This document shows, piece by piece, positions 1 through 8,495 of a DNA stretch of 64,000 nt; position 1 is the stretch's first letter, and each line of letters begins with the position of its first letter. The position numbers and the translations under genes were made by a program. The stretch is taken from the NCBI GenBank assembly GCA_038210495.1, contig JBBQWR010000012.1:1-64000 (forward strand), read 5' to 3'. The notes beneath the pieces are model-generated. The model saw only the letters and a program-made list of their open reading frames with translations. It was not told the origin of the DNA and made no database searches. Source of the DNA: JBBQWR01 sp038210495 (GTDB taxonomy: Bacteria > Planctomycetota > Planctomycetia > Pirellulales > DATAWG01).

Positions 1-1
1 G

Positions 2-139
2 CGGCGGGCGGTTCGCAGGAACAGCCCGCTTGGCGATCCCGATTGGCAGCGATCGATCGCCAAACGTTTGGGTCTGGAAGCAACGCTTCGCGCTAGAGGG
101 CGCCCGAAGAAATCGCCGCCGTCCAAGGCAACGCCATGA
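2..139 (+). CDS. REP-associated tyrosine transposase (Y1_Tnp), C-terminal end only
   Basis: The window opens inside a reading frame that runs to a TGA at 137-139 and gives about 45 residues. The run SPLGDPDW, then AKRLGLEATLRARGRPKK, matches the usual tail of REP-associated IS200-like (RayT) transposases, where a (P/L)(F/L)GD..W..R.A..LGLE.TLR.RGRP(K/R)K ending is typical. The catalytic HUH and Tyr residues would lie upstream of the window and cannot be checked. A 17-bp inverted repeat begins four bases after the stop, as expected for a transposase sitting beside its REP elements. Confidence 0.72.
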   Translation, partial: RRAVRRNSPLGDPDWQRSIAKRLGLEATLRARGRPKKSPPSKATP

Positions 140-142
140 AAA

Positions 143-323
143 GAGTCGCGTCCCCTTTTATTGTCCCTCGACGCCCGTGTGATTCGATCGATGCGCATCA
201 CCCCGCGGCACGAGTTCGTGCCGGCCAAGTTGGTCGACAAAGCCTACTTCGACATGTCGCTACCGATCGGCGAACGGGAAATGAAAAGGGAAAGGAAAAG
301 GAAAGGAAAAGGGGACGCGACTC
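143..323. repeat. REP-like inverted repeat pair (17-bp arms) beside the transposase
   Basis: The arms gagtcgcgtcccctttt (143-159) and aaaaggggacgcgactc (307-323) are perfect reverse complements. The inner side of the right arm is preceded by a purine-rich AAAGG tract (about 281-310). The 147 bp between the arms contain a short open frame from about 191 that I cannot assign. The position directly behind a RayT-type transposase supports a REP/BIME-like unit, though arms this far apart could also be two separate REPs. Confidence 0.6.
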
Positions 324-325
324 GT

Positions 326-765
326 TCGTGACGGTCAATACACCTACGACGGCGATAGCAACACGCTCACTGTGACCGATCCCAACGGCGGCGTGACAAA
401 GTACGCCTACGATCGATTCGATCGCGTGCAGTATGTCTACTTGCCCGACCGCAGCAGCGGTAGCGCCGTTTCGACGGCTAATGCCACGTACACGTACGAC
501 AATCTGGGGGACACGCTCAGCGTCGCCAGCCGCGTCACTTCGTCAGTCACCGGAACGACCAGCTACGTCTGGAATGTCCTGGGCCAGCAGGTCGAAGTTG
601 ACCAACCAGCGGTCTCGGTCAACGGATCGAGCGGTACGACGACACCCATCACAACCTACGGCTACGATCCGCTCGGAGACCGCGTGAGCGTCACCGACCC
701 GAATGGGAATTACGCGTCCACTCATTATTCGACCAAATACACCTTCAATAGCTTTGGCTCGGGCA
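326..765 (+). pseudogene. Rhs/YD-repeat protein remnant
   Basis: In one frame the sequence reads DGQYTYDGDSNTLTVTDPNGG, then KYAYDRFDRV, TYTYDNLGDTLSV, TTYGYDPLGDRVSVTDPNGN and KYTFNSFG. These are YD/RHS repeats with the usual Y(D/N)xxG or DPNG spacing. There is no start codon, no upstream repeat array and no toxin tip. Beyond about 765 the frame loses all repeat character and runs into the 3' end of the oppositely oriented membrane-protein gene. The right end of the REP lies only three bases before the first recognisable residue, so the fragment may have been cut by repeat insertion or rearrangement. It is an internal piece of a much larger protein. Confidence 0.68.
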
Positions 766-791
766 AGTCGCCGTCGTTAGTTGGCCGGCGA

Positions 792-1946
792 TCAGTCTGC
801 CGATGGGGTTGCGGAATGGGTCAACACGGGTGCTTGTGGGAATGGCGCTGCGGGAGTCTTTCTCTGGCGACGAAGGATGAGGATCTCGAGCAAGTTCGTC
901 GTCGGTCCCACAATGAATAGGGCATGATAAAGCGAATGCACGTCTTTGAACGCCAAGCGCAGCGCCGACTCGACAACGGCTACTAGCATTGCCACCGCGG
1001 TTTGGCTCCAGCGCTGTTTTGTCGTGGTTTTTGGATCGGTGATCATGAAGAAGATGTACAACTGAAACATCGGGCTGGTAATCGGAGCGATTTCCGCTTG
1101 CCAGGGATGGCCGGTGATCGAGCTACGAACGATCGCGAGCGGCGCCCAGGTGAGCACGAACGCCAACGGAATGTGAAATCGCCCGAGCCGGACCATGATC
1201 AATCCGCCCAGCAGCCAAATGGCGGCGACGGCCCAGCCGTTGTTGCCCGCTTGCACGGACAGACTCGCGACATAGAGCGGCGCCAACATGAGCATCATCG
1301 TGACGCCGAAGTTGGTGGGATTCCAAAGATGGCGTGCGCCAATCCGAAGCACGTACTTCGAGGCGATCGAGATCAGTCCACATAGAACGAATGGCCAGAG
1401 CAGCGACGACTTGATCAGGATTCCGACGCTGATTCCCGAGATATAGGCGCTCGCCAAGTGGGGCCACTTGCCGTAAAAAAATCGCCCGAGGATAAGCTCC
1501 GCGATGATCGTCGTCAAAACGGCCAATGCCGACGGCGAATACTCGAGCACCGCGCCGCCGCTCAGCGTCACGAGCCAGGGGGGCGCGGGTTGCGATTCTA
1601 GGATGTGGAACGCAGCGTCTCCCAGCAAGAGAATCGTCGTCGCCAGAAGCGGGGCATGGAACCGCGGATCGCGAAGCACGATGTTCCGCCAGACGAGCAC
1701 CAGCGCGACCAACAGAATGGTCGCTCCGATGACGTTGGGCGTCGTTGGATCGAGTGCATCGCCGGTCATTCGGCCGTAGGCCGCCAGGATCCAGAGCCGC
1801 AGCGACTCGCGTACCCAGTAGTAACCCCCCACCAACACGGCCGACGCGGCAGTCCTGAACGCCGCGCCGGGCCAATCGATCGGATCGCCACGAAGCATGG
1901 GCGTCGGCGCTGGAGGCTTGGAGACGTCAACGAATTCCGCGGTCAT
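792..1946 (-). CDS. UnbU/RnfD-like polytopic membrane protein
   Basis: A 384-residue protein with about nine or ten hydrophobic segments between residues 30 and 370. The WNPTNFG motif near residue 220, followed by long apolar helices, is the signature I associate with UnbU-type proteins, which are distant relatives of the electron-transport subunits RnfD/NqrB. A longer frame reaches 2021, but the ATG at 1946 overlaps the TGA of the upstream CRTAC1 gene as ATGA, so I take the short start. It is the last gene of a three-gene operon. UnbU is best known next to UnbV in enediyne clusters; no polyketide synthase is present here. A role in electron transfer or transport is inference; the covalent-flavin (S/T)GAT motif of true RnfD was not seen. 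Confidence 0.68.
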   Translation of the reverse strand: MTAEFVDVSKPPAPTPMLRGDPIDWPGAAFRTAASAVLVGGYYWVRESLRLWILAAYGRMTGDALDPTTPNVIGATILLVALVLVWRNIVLRDPRFHAPLLATTILLLGDAAFHILESQPAPPWLVTLSGGAVLEYSPSALAVLTTIIAELILGRFFYGKWPHLASAYISGISVGILIKSSLLWPFVLCGLISIASKYVLRIGARHLWNPTNFGVTMMLMLAPLYVASLSVQAGNNGWAVAAIWLLGGLIMVRLGRFHIPLAFVLTWAPLAIVRSSITGHPWQAEIAPITSPMFQLYIFFMITDPKTTTKQRWSQTAVAMLVAVVESALRLAFKDVHSLYHALFIVGPTTNLLEILILRRQRKTPAAPFPQAPVLTHSATPSAD

Positions 1947-3817
1947 GGCGACGGCTCGTCGATCTTGTGAACTTGGTTGACTTTGAGGTCGGTTATCGTT
2001 TGGCTTCGGCCCGATGGCCATTGAATTTCGGCTTTCTCAATTTGTGCGTCGGCCCCCAACCCAAAATGCAGCCGGCGCATGCCTTGCGAGGCGTAGCCAT
2101 CGCCGGCGGTGACGGTCTGAAGCTGCCGATTGACGAGTCGCTCGCCACGAGCGCCGCTAGTCCAATAGAGTCGAACTTTGGCGCCGATCGCGTCGCGATT
2201 GCTCAGCCCTTTGGCACGGTCCGGGCGCGCGCCGCCTTGAAGTTCCAATTGCACCCAGTCCCTGCCCGGCGCGACTGTGTTTCGATAGAGCAAGAGCGGT
2301 CCGTTCTGATTCGCTACAAGCACATCGAGCGCGCCTCGGTTGAACAGATCGGCGAGGACCACCGCTCGGCCGTCGTAACGATCGACGACGCCCACGGCGG
2401 CGGCGACATCGGTGAAGTCGCCTCCTCGATTGATCCAAAGACATTTAGCCTGCCGGCCCGCCAAACTCTGGCCGCCGATGGGGGGCCACAGGCTAGCATC
2501 GCCGATCAAGCCTTTGAGACCTCCGGCGATCTTGCCGTAATCGTACCAATAGCTCTGATCTTTGTTGGCGGAAACGTAACCGTTGGTGAGATAGAGATCG
2601 AGCCGTCCATCGTTGTTGAGATCGCCGAATTTGGCGCCCCAGCTCCAGCCGCCGCGCTCAACGTTCAAGGTGGCCGCTTGATTGAGATAACGCGGCAGCC
2701 CCCCGCTGGTTTGGCCGACGGGCATCCAGAGATTGTTGCCCTGCACCAGGTTTCCGGCTTCCGTAATGTTCGCGATGTATATGCCCAGTTGACCTTGATT
2801 GAGCACATCGCCGAAACTTACGCTCATCCCGCTCTTGGGCGTGCTGCCGATGCCAGTCTCATAGCCGACTTCCTCGAAGCGCTCGCCATTTTTATTGGCA
2901 TAGAACTCCGAGACTCCATAATCGTTGGCGAGCACCAAGTCAGGATATCCCGTGCCACAAAGATCGGCGGCCGCGACCCCCAGGGTCCACCGCGTGCTCT
3001 TGATCCCGACTCGCTCGGTCACGTCCTCAAATGTGCCATCGCCGCGATTGCGGAGCAAATATTTCCGTCCCCCGTTCTTGGCGTACTCGAACGACTCAGG
3101 CATCATGCGGGTCGTTTTCAAATCCCAGAGATTTAAATCCTCGGGCCAATATCCGGCGATGAACAAGTCGGGTAGTCCATCGCGGTCGTAGTCCAGCCAG
3201 CACGCGGAGTTGGCGTTGATCCAAGGCGGAAGACCCGACTTTTCGGTGACTCGCTCAAACCCCTTGCCTTGTTTGTTGTGAAACAACTCGGGCCGTCCCC
3301 ATTTGTAAACGAGCAGATCGGGCCAGCCATCGTTATCGAAGTCCGCCCAAATGGCTCCCATGCAAACGCCGGTCCCCGCGCGATTGAGATCGGCGACCCC
3401 CATCTCAGCGGCCACGTCATCGAATCGGCCGTCGCCCCGATTGCGATACAGTCGGTTTTGGCCCCCCTCGTGACTCGTGACGACATAAATATCTAGGAGG
3501 CCATCGCCATCGAAATCCACCACGGAAACGCCGGCGCCCATCGCCGCGACGATCGGCATGATGTGGGATAGTTTTGGGTCGAGCGTCGGCGATCGGTGGA
3601 CGAACGCGATTCCGCAATCCTTGGCGCTTTCGGTCAGATGAAAGCCGTAGCGGCGTAGCGACTCGGCGTCGTCCAGCGCTTGAGGGGCGAGAGAGTCGGC
3701 TTTACCGGTCAACCGAGCCCAAAGTTGATCGAAGCCCCCGGCGCCGCGGATGGCTGCGAATGCGAGCAGGCCGATTAACAACAGCCCCAGCGTGACTTGC
3801 TTCGAAGCCTGAGTCAT
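1943..3817 (-). CDS. CRTAC1-family protein: VCBS/FG-GAP propeller with ASPIC/UnbV domain
   Basis: A 624-residue exported protein. The start at 3817 is chosen because its ATG overlaps the preceding TGA (ATGA) and is followed at once by a membrane/signal segment (VTLGLLLIGLLAFAAI); the open frame extends upstream to 3916 but that part looks non-coding. Calcium-binding FG-GAP loops repeat through the protein: DFDGDGLLD, DFDNDGWPD, DYDRDGLPD and DLNNDGRLD. The end carries an ASPIC/UnbV domain (about residues 535-605: NRDAIGAKVRLY then a QGMRRLHFGLG-type close). These proteins are extracytoplasmic propellers of unknown ligand. The neighbours (UnbU-like downstream, TPR/ASPIC upstream) suggest one membrane-associated complex. 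Confidence 0.85.
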   Translation of the reverse strand: MTQASKQVTLGLLLIGLLAFAAIRGAGGFDQLWARLTGKADSLAPQALDDAESLRRYGFHLTESAKDCGIAFVHRSPTLDPKLSHIMPIVAAMGAGVSVVDFDGDGLLDIYVVTSHEGGQNRLYRNRGDGRFDDVAAEMGVADLNRAGTGVCMGAIWADFDNDGWPDLLVYKWGRPELFHNKQGKGFERVTEKSGLPPWINANSACWLDYDRDGLPDLFIAGYWPEDLNLWDLKTTRMMPESFEYAKNGGRKYLLRNRGDGTFEDVTERVGIKSTRWTLGVAAADLCGTGYPDLVLANDYGVSEFYANKNGERFEEVGYETGIGSTPKSGMSVSFGDVLNQGQLGIYIANITEAGNLVQGNNLWMPVGQTSGGLPRYLNQAATLNVERGGWSWGAKFGDLNNDGRLDLYLTNGYVSANKDQSYWYDYGKIAGGLKGLIGDASLWPPIGGQSLAGRQAKCLWINRGGDFTDVAAAVGVVDRYDGRAVVLADLFNRGALDVLVANQNGPLLLYRNTVAPGRDWVQLELQGGARPDRAKGLSNRDAIGAKVRLYWTSGARGERLVNRQLQTVTAGDGYASQGMRRLHFGLGADAQIEKAEIQWPSGRSQTITDLKVNQVHKIDEPSP

Positions 3818-6800
3818 GGACGTGGATTTGTGGCGGAAGGTTCCGGCGAGCGTGGTCCGCGGAGGCCCTGCTCGTATAGTTCCGGCGTTACGTAACGAGT
3901 GTGAAAGTCTTTCCAATCCGGCGCGTGTCTCTGATATACGCGGTCGTCCTCCAAGCGGCCTGGCGCGACGTCATATGACTGTGCGTCGTGGCTCGGCAAG
4001 GGAAGCACGGTTTTGCCGAACCGGGTGTTGTAGTCGCCATCCTTGACCCAGCCATCGGATACCCAAATGTAATCTCGCTTCATCGACATTCGTGGCGGCG
4101 CGGGCGCCTTGAACCTGAGCACGACCTCGTCGCCTGCACACAGAATCACATACCGGTCGTCGGTCTTTTGCAAAAGTTCGCGCACATCGCCATAACGGGT
4201 GTGAAAACCGATCAGATCGCGCCAAAACTGGCCGTGGGCCACGATCCGGTCGTAGTGGGGAATCTCGGGCGAACTACGATTCGCCTGCGACATCTCTATG
4301 ATACCACGGTATCTCAAATCGGCCGTTTCAGCCAGCAATTGGCTTTTCTCGAGCGTCGATTCGTCTTGGCCCCGGGCAACCCGGAGGGCGTCCCAGTAAA
4401 TTTCCATGTTCGTTCGCAATCGAAATCGGCGAGGGACGCTGGATCCGTCGATGCCGTCCAATCGGATCGCCATCGTCTTGTTTTTACCGGCGGGAAAACC
4501 GAGATTGTCGCGACCGATCTTCCAGCCTCCCTTGCCGTCGGGGACATCGAGCACGAGCCCATGCGGCGGGTCGCGCTGGCCTTGTTCCAGAGCGAAATTG
4601 ATTGAGCTGTCGGTCGGGTGAACCCAGCCCGTGGCTAGCAAGTAGAGCGGCCCATCGCCGGTGATTTCGTCCGCCAGTTCAACTTCGACCCAATGCTCGC
4701 GCGTCAGCCCTTGGTACTCGCCTCGCCCACAATGGTCGAGATATTTGCCATCGACGGCGGAGATCAACTCGGTGACATCGGCGCCCGAAGGATCGATGGC
4801 CCGGGATACAGGCTTGGGCCGATCGGTCAGATGCATCACGGGCCCCGAGGAAGCTGGCGAGAAACGCTCATCGACGACCAGTTCACTTTCCTGGGGATGG
4901 TCGACGACAATCAACGAAAGGTGATCGAAGTAATGCGTCTCCCAAAGATTGGCGTTCACGCGAAGTTCGTAATATCCGTCGCGCGGAACCATCTGGTCGC
5001 CGCGAATCTTGACCCATTCGGTCGTTTGAGCGATGCGTCCGTTGTCTTGGGCGTTGATATACATCCCCAAGGGCGTGCTCCACATGAAATCGGCGACGAA
5101 AACAAACCGCTCGCCATTCCAGGCGAAGAGAAACGGGCAAGACCCCTTGAGCCGCTGCTGCGCCTCAAGCGACGCGTCGACCGGTGGACTGAACTCAGTC
5201 TGCGACGTGCCATTAAGCCACTCGATCCGCACCACGTCGGATCGAGGGCGATCGCCCAAGCCGAAATGCACGACCGGACCGGCAATGGGTTGCTTCAAGA
5301 AATAGCTGCCGCTGCGGATCTCCACGTCGCCGCCAATGCCGAACGAATTGATTCGATTGTCTCCCTTGAGGCTCTGAGCGACGGGCCGAACAACCTGCCA
5401 GTGATAACTCTTCTTGCCGGCGTTGACCCATCGCATCGGCCGACCTTCAGAATCCAGTCCAATGAGATCGAGTCGCCCCCGGCCGTCCAAATCGACCGCG
5501 GCGTGGATGTTTCCCGGCAAGTCCTTTACGAGCGGCGCGAATTTTCCGCCAGCTTCATGGGCGAGCCAAACTCGGCTTCCTTGAGGTCCGGACGCGATCA
5601 GGTCGAGCGATCCGTTGTTATCGAGGTCGGCGACAAGCAGCCGCACGGCGCCCAATTTCATCGAGGCGGGGAACTGCTCCCACGACGCTAATTGGGAGAC
5701 ATCCCAAGCGGACCGTTTGTCGCGGTCGGCGATTCGAATCAGGGCGCCATCGTCGCGCAGGGCGAGCAGCGCGATGATCCCGTCCCCCTGCATGTCGCCG
5801 ACCGCTAAGGCGACAAAGGCCCCGGCCGGCGATTTCACCGGCCAGGGCCGGAAGCGACCGGACCGCTCATTGGCATACACGTGCAATTGGCCACGGGCGT
5901 CGAGAAGTATGGCGTCGGGCGCCCCATCTCGATCTAAGTCGGCCCAGACGAAAGCTCGCGCGCCGTCGACGCCTTCGAAAATTGGCTCGGGCTTGAACGT
6001 GCCGTCGAAATTGTTGCGCAGCAAGAGTGGCGATCCCGAGCGGCGGGCCAGGACGATATCCAAGTCGCCGTCGAGATCGATGTCGGCGGCCCACGCGGCC
6101 GCGTAGTCGCCATGCAGCACGTCGCGGGACAAGCCGGTTTTCGCCGTCACTTCGGCGAAACCACCATCTGCTTGCTGCTCGAAAAATCTCAGACCCTCCG
6201 GGCCAGCCAGCAACAGATCGACGCGAAAATCGTTGTTCCAGTCGATGGCCAAAAGACCTTGCGTCGTGACGGGAACGGAGGAGAGCGTTAGCTTTCCGCC
6301 GATCTCGCGAATCTGCTGGGCGTTGGCGGCGATGAGCGTCGGTTGTTGACTTTCTTTCCGCAGCCAGACTGGAGCGATGACATCCCAGCGACCGGACAGC
6401 GGCGCCGCGAATGGTGTCGCGGAGAACGTCAGATCCATGTCCGGAGCGGCCGGCGCATGACGAGGCGGCGCCAACAGCAAAAACTGCTCGATAACGGTTC
6501 CCGCCAGACTGTCGCTGGCATCGACGGCCGAGGCATCCGTCGCGAATCCTCGTTCGGCGCGCAACAGATTAATCAGCGGCAACGCGAGGGCTGAGACATC
6601 TTTTTCGTTCCCGGCGGCCGATGCGCGCTGAAATTCGACAAGCTCGTCTTTGGATTCTTGCGACCATTTTACCGAGAGTTGCGACAATCGATCGACCGTC
6701 TCGCGAGCCGCGGCGCGGTCGCCGCGGCGCAGCGCAACTCGGAGCCGATTCTGAAGCACGAACAAATTGTCCGGTTGAATTGCCAGGATTTGGTCTAGCA

Positions 6801-7311
6801 GCCGTTGATACTCGCGATCGCCGTCGGCGTTATGTTGCTGGTCGATCACCTGGGCCAATCGATAGAGCGCACGGATGTTTTTCGGATCGAGCGAGATCGC
6901 CTGGCGCAAGTGAGCCTCGGCATCGGCCAGCCGACCGCGCCGCTGCTGGGCCAAGCCGAGAAGTTGCTGGATCGTCGCGTTGCCCGGCGCCAATCGCTCC
7001 GCTTCCCGTAAATCGCCCAGCGCTTCGTCGAGTCGCCCATCGCGAATCGACAAGACTCCGCGGTTTGCCCAGGTCGCCGGCTCTTCGGGAATAATTCCAA
7101 GGGCCTCGGTCAGCGATTTTTGTGCGACCTGCGGCACATCGGCGTCGAGCGCCGCCACCCCGATCTCGAAAGATTCCACAAACCGTTCGTATTTCGGAGT
7201 GCCGGGTTGCGGCAGCGAATGTTGGGATGAAAAAAAGTAGACACCGACCGCGATCGACGCCACCAAGGCCGCTGCCCCGCACAGGAATAGAGGGGAGCGG
7301 GGACGTTGCAT
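3814..7311 (-). CDS. Large exported TPR + VCBS/FG-GAP + ASPIC/UnbV protein
   Basis: An 1165-residue protein, first gene of the operon. It has an N-terminal hydrophobic anchor (about residues 8-27), three to five TPR units (about 50-230, including PATWANRGVLSIRDGRLDEAL), FG-GAP/VCBS loops such as DIDLDGDLDIV, DLDRDGAPDAI and DLDNNGSLDLI (about 340-640), then an ASPIC/UnbV module (about 645-715, ending VVHFGLGDRPRSD). A C-terminal region of some 430 residues follows (FLFAWNGERFVFVADFMW onward) that I recognise only as recurring in planctomycete proteins of this type. Its TGA overlaps the next ATG. The fusion joins in one chain what is encoded as two coupled genes at 26233-29477. Confidence 0.82.
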   Translation of the reverse strand: MQRPRSPLFLCGAAALVASIAVGVYFFSSQHSLPQPGTPKYERFVESFEIGVAALDADVPQVAQKSLTEALGIIPEEPATWANRGVLSIRDGRLDEALGDLREAERLAPGNATIQQLLGLAQQRRGRLADAEAHLRQAISLDPKNIRALYRLAQVIDQQHNADGDREYQRLLDQILAIQPDNLFVLQNRLRVALRRGDRAAARETVDRLSQLSVKWSQESKDELVEFQRASAAGNEKDVSALALPLINLLRAERGFATDASAVDASDSLAGTVIEQFLLLAPPRHAPAAPDMDLTFSATPFAAPLSGRWDVIAPVWLRKESQQPTLIAANAQQIREIGGKLTLSSVPVTTQGLLAIDWNNDFRVDLLLAGPEGLRFFEQQADGGFAEVTAKTGLSRDVLHGDYAAAWAADIDLDGDLDIVLARRSGSPLLLRNNFDGTFKPEPIFEGVDGARAFVWADLDRDGAPDAILLDARGQLHVYANERSGRFRPWPVKSPAGAFVALAVGDMQGDGIIALLALRDDGALIRIADRDKRSAWDVSQLASWEQFPASMKLGAVRLLVADLDNNGSLDLIASGPQGSRVWLAHEAGGKFAPLVKDLPGNIHAAVDLDGRGRLDLIGLDSEGRPMRWVNAGKKSYHWQVVRPVAQSLKGDNRINSFGIGGDVEIRSGSYFLKQPIAGPVVHFGLGDRPRSDVVRIEWLNGTSQTEFSPPVDASLEAQQRLKGSCPFLFAWNGERFVFVADFMWSTPLGMYINAQDNGRIAQTTEWVKIRGDQMVPRDGYYELRVNANLWETHYFDHLSLIVVDHPQESELVVDERFSPASSGPVMHLTDRPKPVSRAIDPSGADVTELISAVDGKYLDHCGRGEYQGLTREHWVEVELADEITGDGPLYLLATGWVHPTDSSINFALEQGQRDPPHGLVLDVPDGKGGWKIGRDNLGFPAGKNKTMAIRLDGIDGSSVPRRFRLRTNMEIYWDALRVARGQDESTLEKSQLLAETADLRYRGIIEMSQANRSSPEIPHYDRIVAHGQFWRDLIGFHTRYGDVRELLQKTDDRYVILCAGDEVVLRFKAPAPPRMSMKRDYIWVSDGWVKDGDYNTRFGKTVLPLPSHDAQSYDVAPGRLEDDRVYQRHAPDWKDFHTRYVTPELYEQGLRGPRSPEPSATNPRP

Positions 7312-7920
7312 AAGAACTTTCCAAGAGATCGAAGCGAGACGAAAATAATTTTATGATATTTTGGTGGTTCTGTCTCGTCGCGCGTACGGGCAAAAGATTA
7401 TGGACGGGCCGCGCAAAACCTCAAGCGCAGCTAGATCAACGCGCGAGAAGGGCAGCGGCCGATCACCGCCCAAGACTGGCTCCCCCGAAGCTGCCGGAAC
7501 AAATGTAAGGTCGGCGTCGCTCGCACTTTATGCGCGACGCGGGCCGTCCGCTGCGACGCCGCGCGCCGTGAGCTTAACGTCATAGACGGTTAAAGCGGGT
7601 CCTTTTGCCCTGCCCGTTTAAGCCGCTTTTCAAACTGCGAACAGAATGGGGCCGGTCTCCGCGGAGTCAGCACAAATCTCTTGTGCTGACCGAGAACGAG
7701 CTTATAGTAAGTTCTTGGAAAGAAACGCATCGAGCGCAGCGCGGCAAACTATCGCCGATGACTCACGTCGCTCGAAAAAAGCACGCGGCGCCGCGCGGTT
7801 GTAGCACTGAAAGCCTATTCGTGAACCGTCCGAGGAGAGGGGAACAACTCCCTTTCCTCGTTAACTTTCGCGACGCCACCTGGATGCCGCAATAGACTTG
7901 GTTTTTCAAAGGAGTAGACC
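7312..7920. other. Divergent intergenic region between the UnbU/UnbV operon and the NQ/ABC operon
   Basis: About 600 bp without a convincing gene; the short open frames here have no family character. It must carry promoters for both flanking operons, but I cannot define -35/-10 boxes. A perfect 10-bp hairpin lies at 7666-7690. An AAGGAG ribosome binding site sits just before the TTG start at 7921. Confidence 0.6.
7666..7690. promoter_or_regulatory. Perfect 10-bp inverted repeat upstream of the NQ/ABC operon
   Basis: The arms gtcagcacaa (7666-7675) and ttgtgctgac (7681-7690) are perfect complements around a five-base loop, atctc. There is no T-run on either strand, so it is not a standard intrinsic terminator. 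It lies about 230 bp before the TTG start at 7921 and could be an operator for a dimeric regulator or an RNA hairpin in a long leader. No regulator gene is adjacent. Confidence 0.4.
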
Positions 7921-8451
7921 TTGGACGACGATTCTCCGCGGACCGAATTAACAACCTATCAGCGCATCCTGACCGCCCAGCAAGATCGGATGCTGCGAAA
8001 TCAAGATCGGGTTGAGGCCAACCAGATCCGGCTGGACAAGATGTTGGAGAAGATGTTGATCAATCAGGCGACCATCATCGCCAATCAACAGCGAATTCGC
8101 GACAACCAGTCCAAACTCGACAAGATCACGGCCAATCAAAGCTCGATTATCGTCAATCAACAAAACATTCTCGGCAACCAAGACAAGCTCGATCGCCTGC
8201 TCACCAATCAAGCCACGACCATCGTCGCCAATCAAGAAAACATCTTGGCGAACCAAGAGAAGCTCGACCGTATGCTGGCCAATCAAGCGACGATTGTCTC
8301 GAATCAGGAAGATCGAGTCATCGCCAACCAAGAGAAGATCGCGATCAATCAAGATCAAATTCTGGCGTCGCTGAACAACGTGCTGACGAAGGAGTTGGTC
8401 GACCGTTTGGCAGTGAGGGATCGCGCCGCGTCAAGTTCGCAGAATCATTGA
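7921..8451 (+). CDS. NQ-repeat coiled-coil protein, no recognised family
   Basis: A 176-residue soluble protein made almost wholly of one coiled coil. It starts at TTG; AAGGAG lies six bases before it and no ATG fits. Between residues 27 and 144 there are 15 Asn-Gln dipeptides, spaced 7, 8 or 10 residues apart apart from one gap of 14. Each Asn is preceded three residues earlier by I/L/V/M and followed four later by another in most cases, so the repeat is (I/L/V)-x-x-N-Q-x-x with Ile-type residues at heptad position a and Asn at d. That resembles the Asn-at-d layers known from trimeric autotransporter stalks. There is no signal peptide, membrane helix or Cys. It is followed after 44 bp by an ABC importer, suggesting co-transcription. 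Function unknown. Confidence 0.85.
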   Translation: MDDDSPRTELTTYQRILTAQQDRMLRNQDRVEANQIRLDKMLEKMLINQATIIANQQRIRDNQSKLDKITANQSSIIVNQQNILGNQDKLDRLLTNQATTIVANQENILANQEKLDRMLANQATIVSNQEDRVIANQEKIAINQDQILASLNNVLTKELVDRLAVRDRAASSSQNH

Positions 8452-8495
8452 ATGTCACCCACCGTGGTCGAGCCTCAGACTAAGGACACAAGGCA

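Noticed and set aside
372..920. An intact Rhs gene
   Set aside because: Repeat character stops near 765 and the rest of the frame is antisense to the UnbU-like gene; there is no start region, so it is a fragment.
1967..3136. A 389-codon plus-strand open frame
   Set aside because: It is the antisense of the CRTAC1 gene with clear VCBS motifs on the other strand.
7560..7625. Possible tRNA-like segment
   Set aside because: No cloverleaf with a TTCGANTC-type arm and matching acceptor stem could be drawn.
7921..8451. CRISPR array or DNA tandem repeat
   Set aside because: The recurring aatcaa-type words come from the repeated Asn-Gln codons. Spacing varies and there are no spacers between identical repeats.
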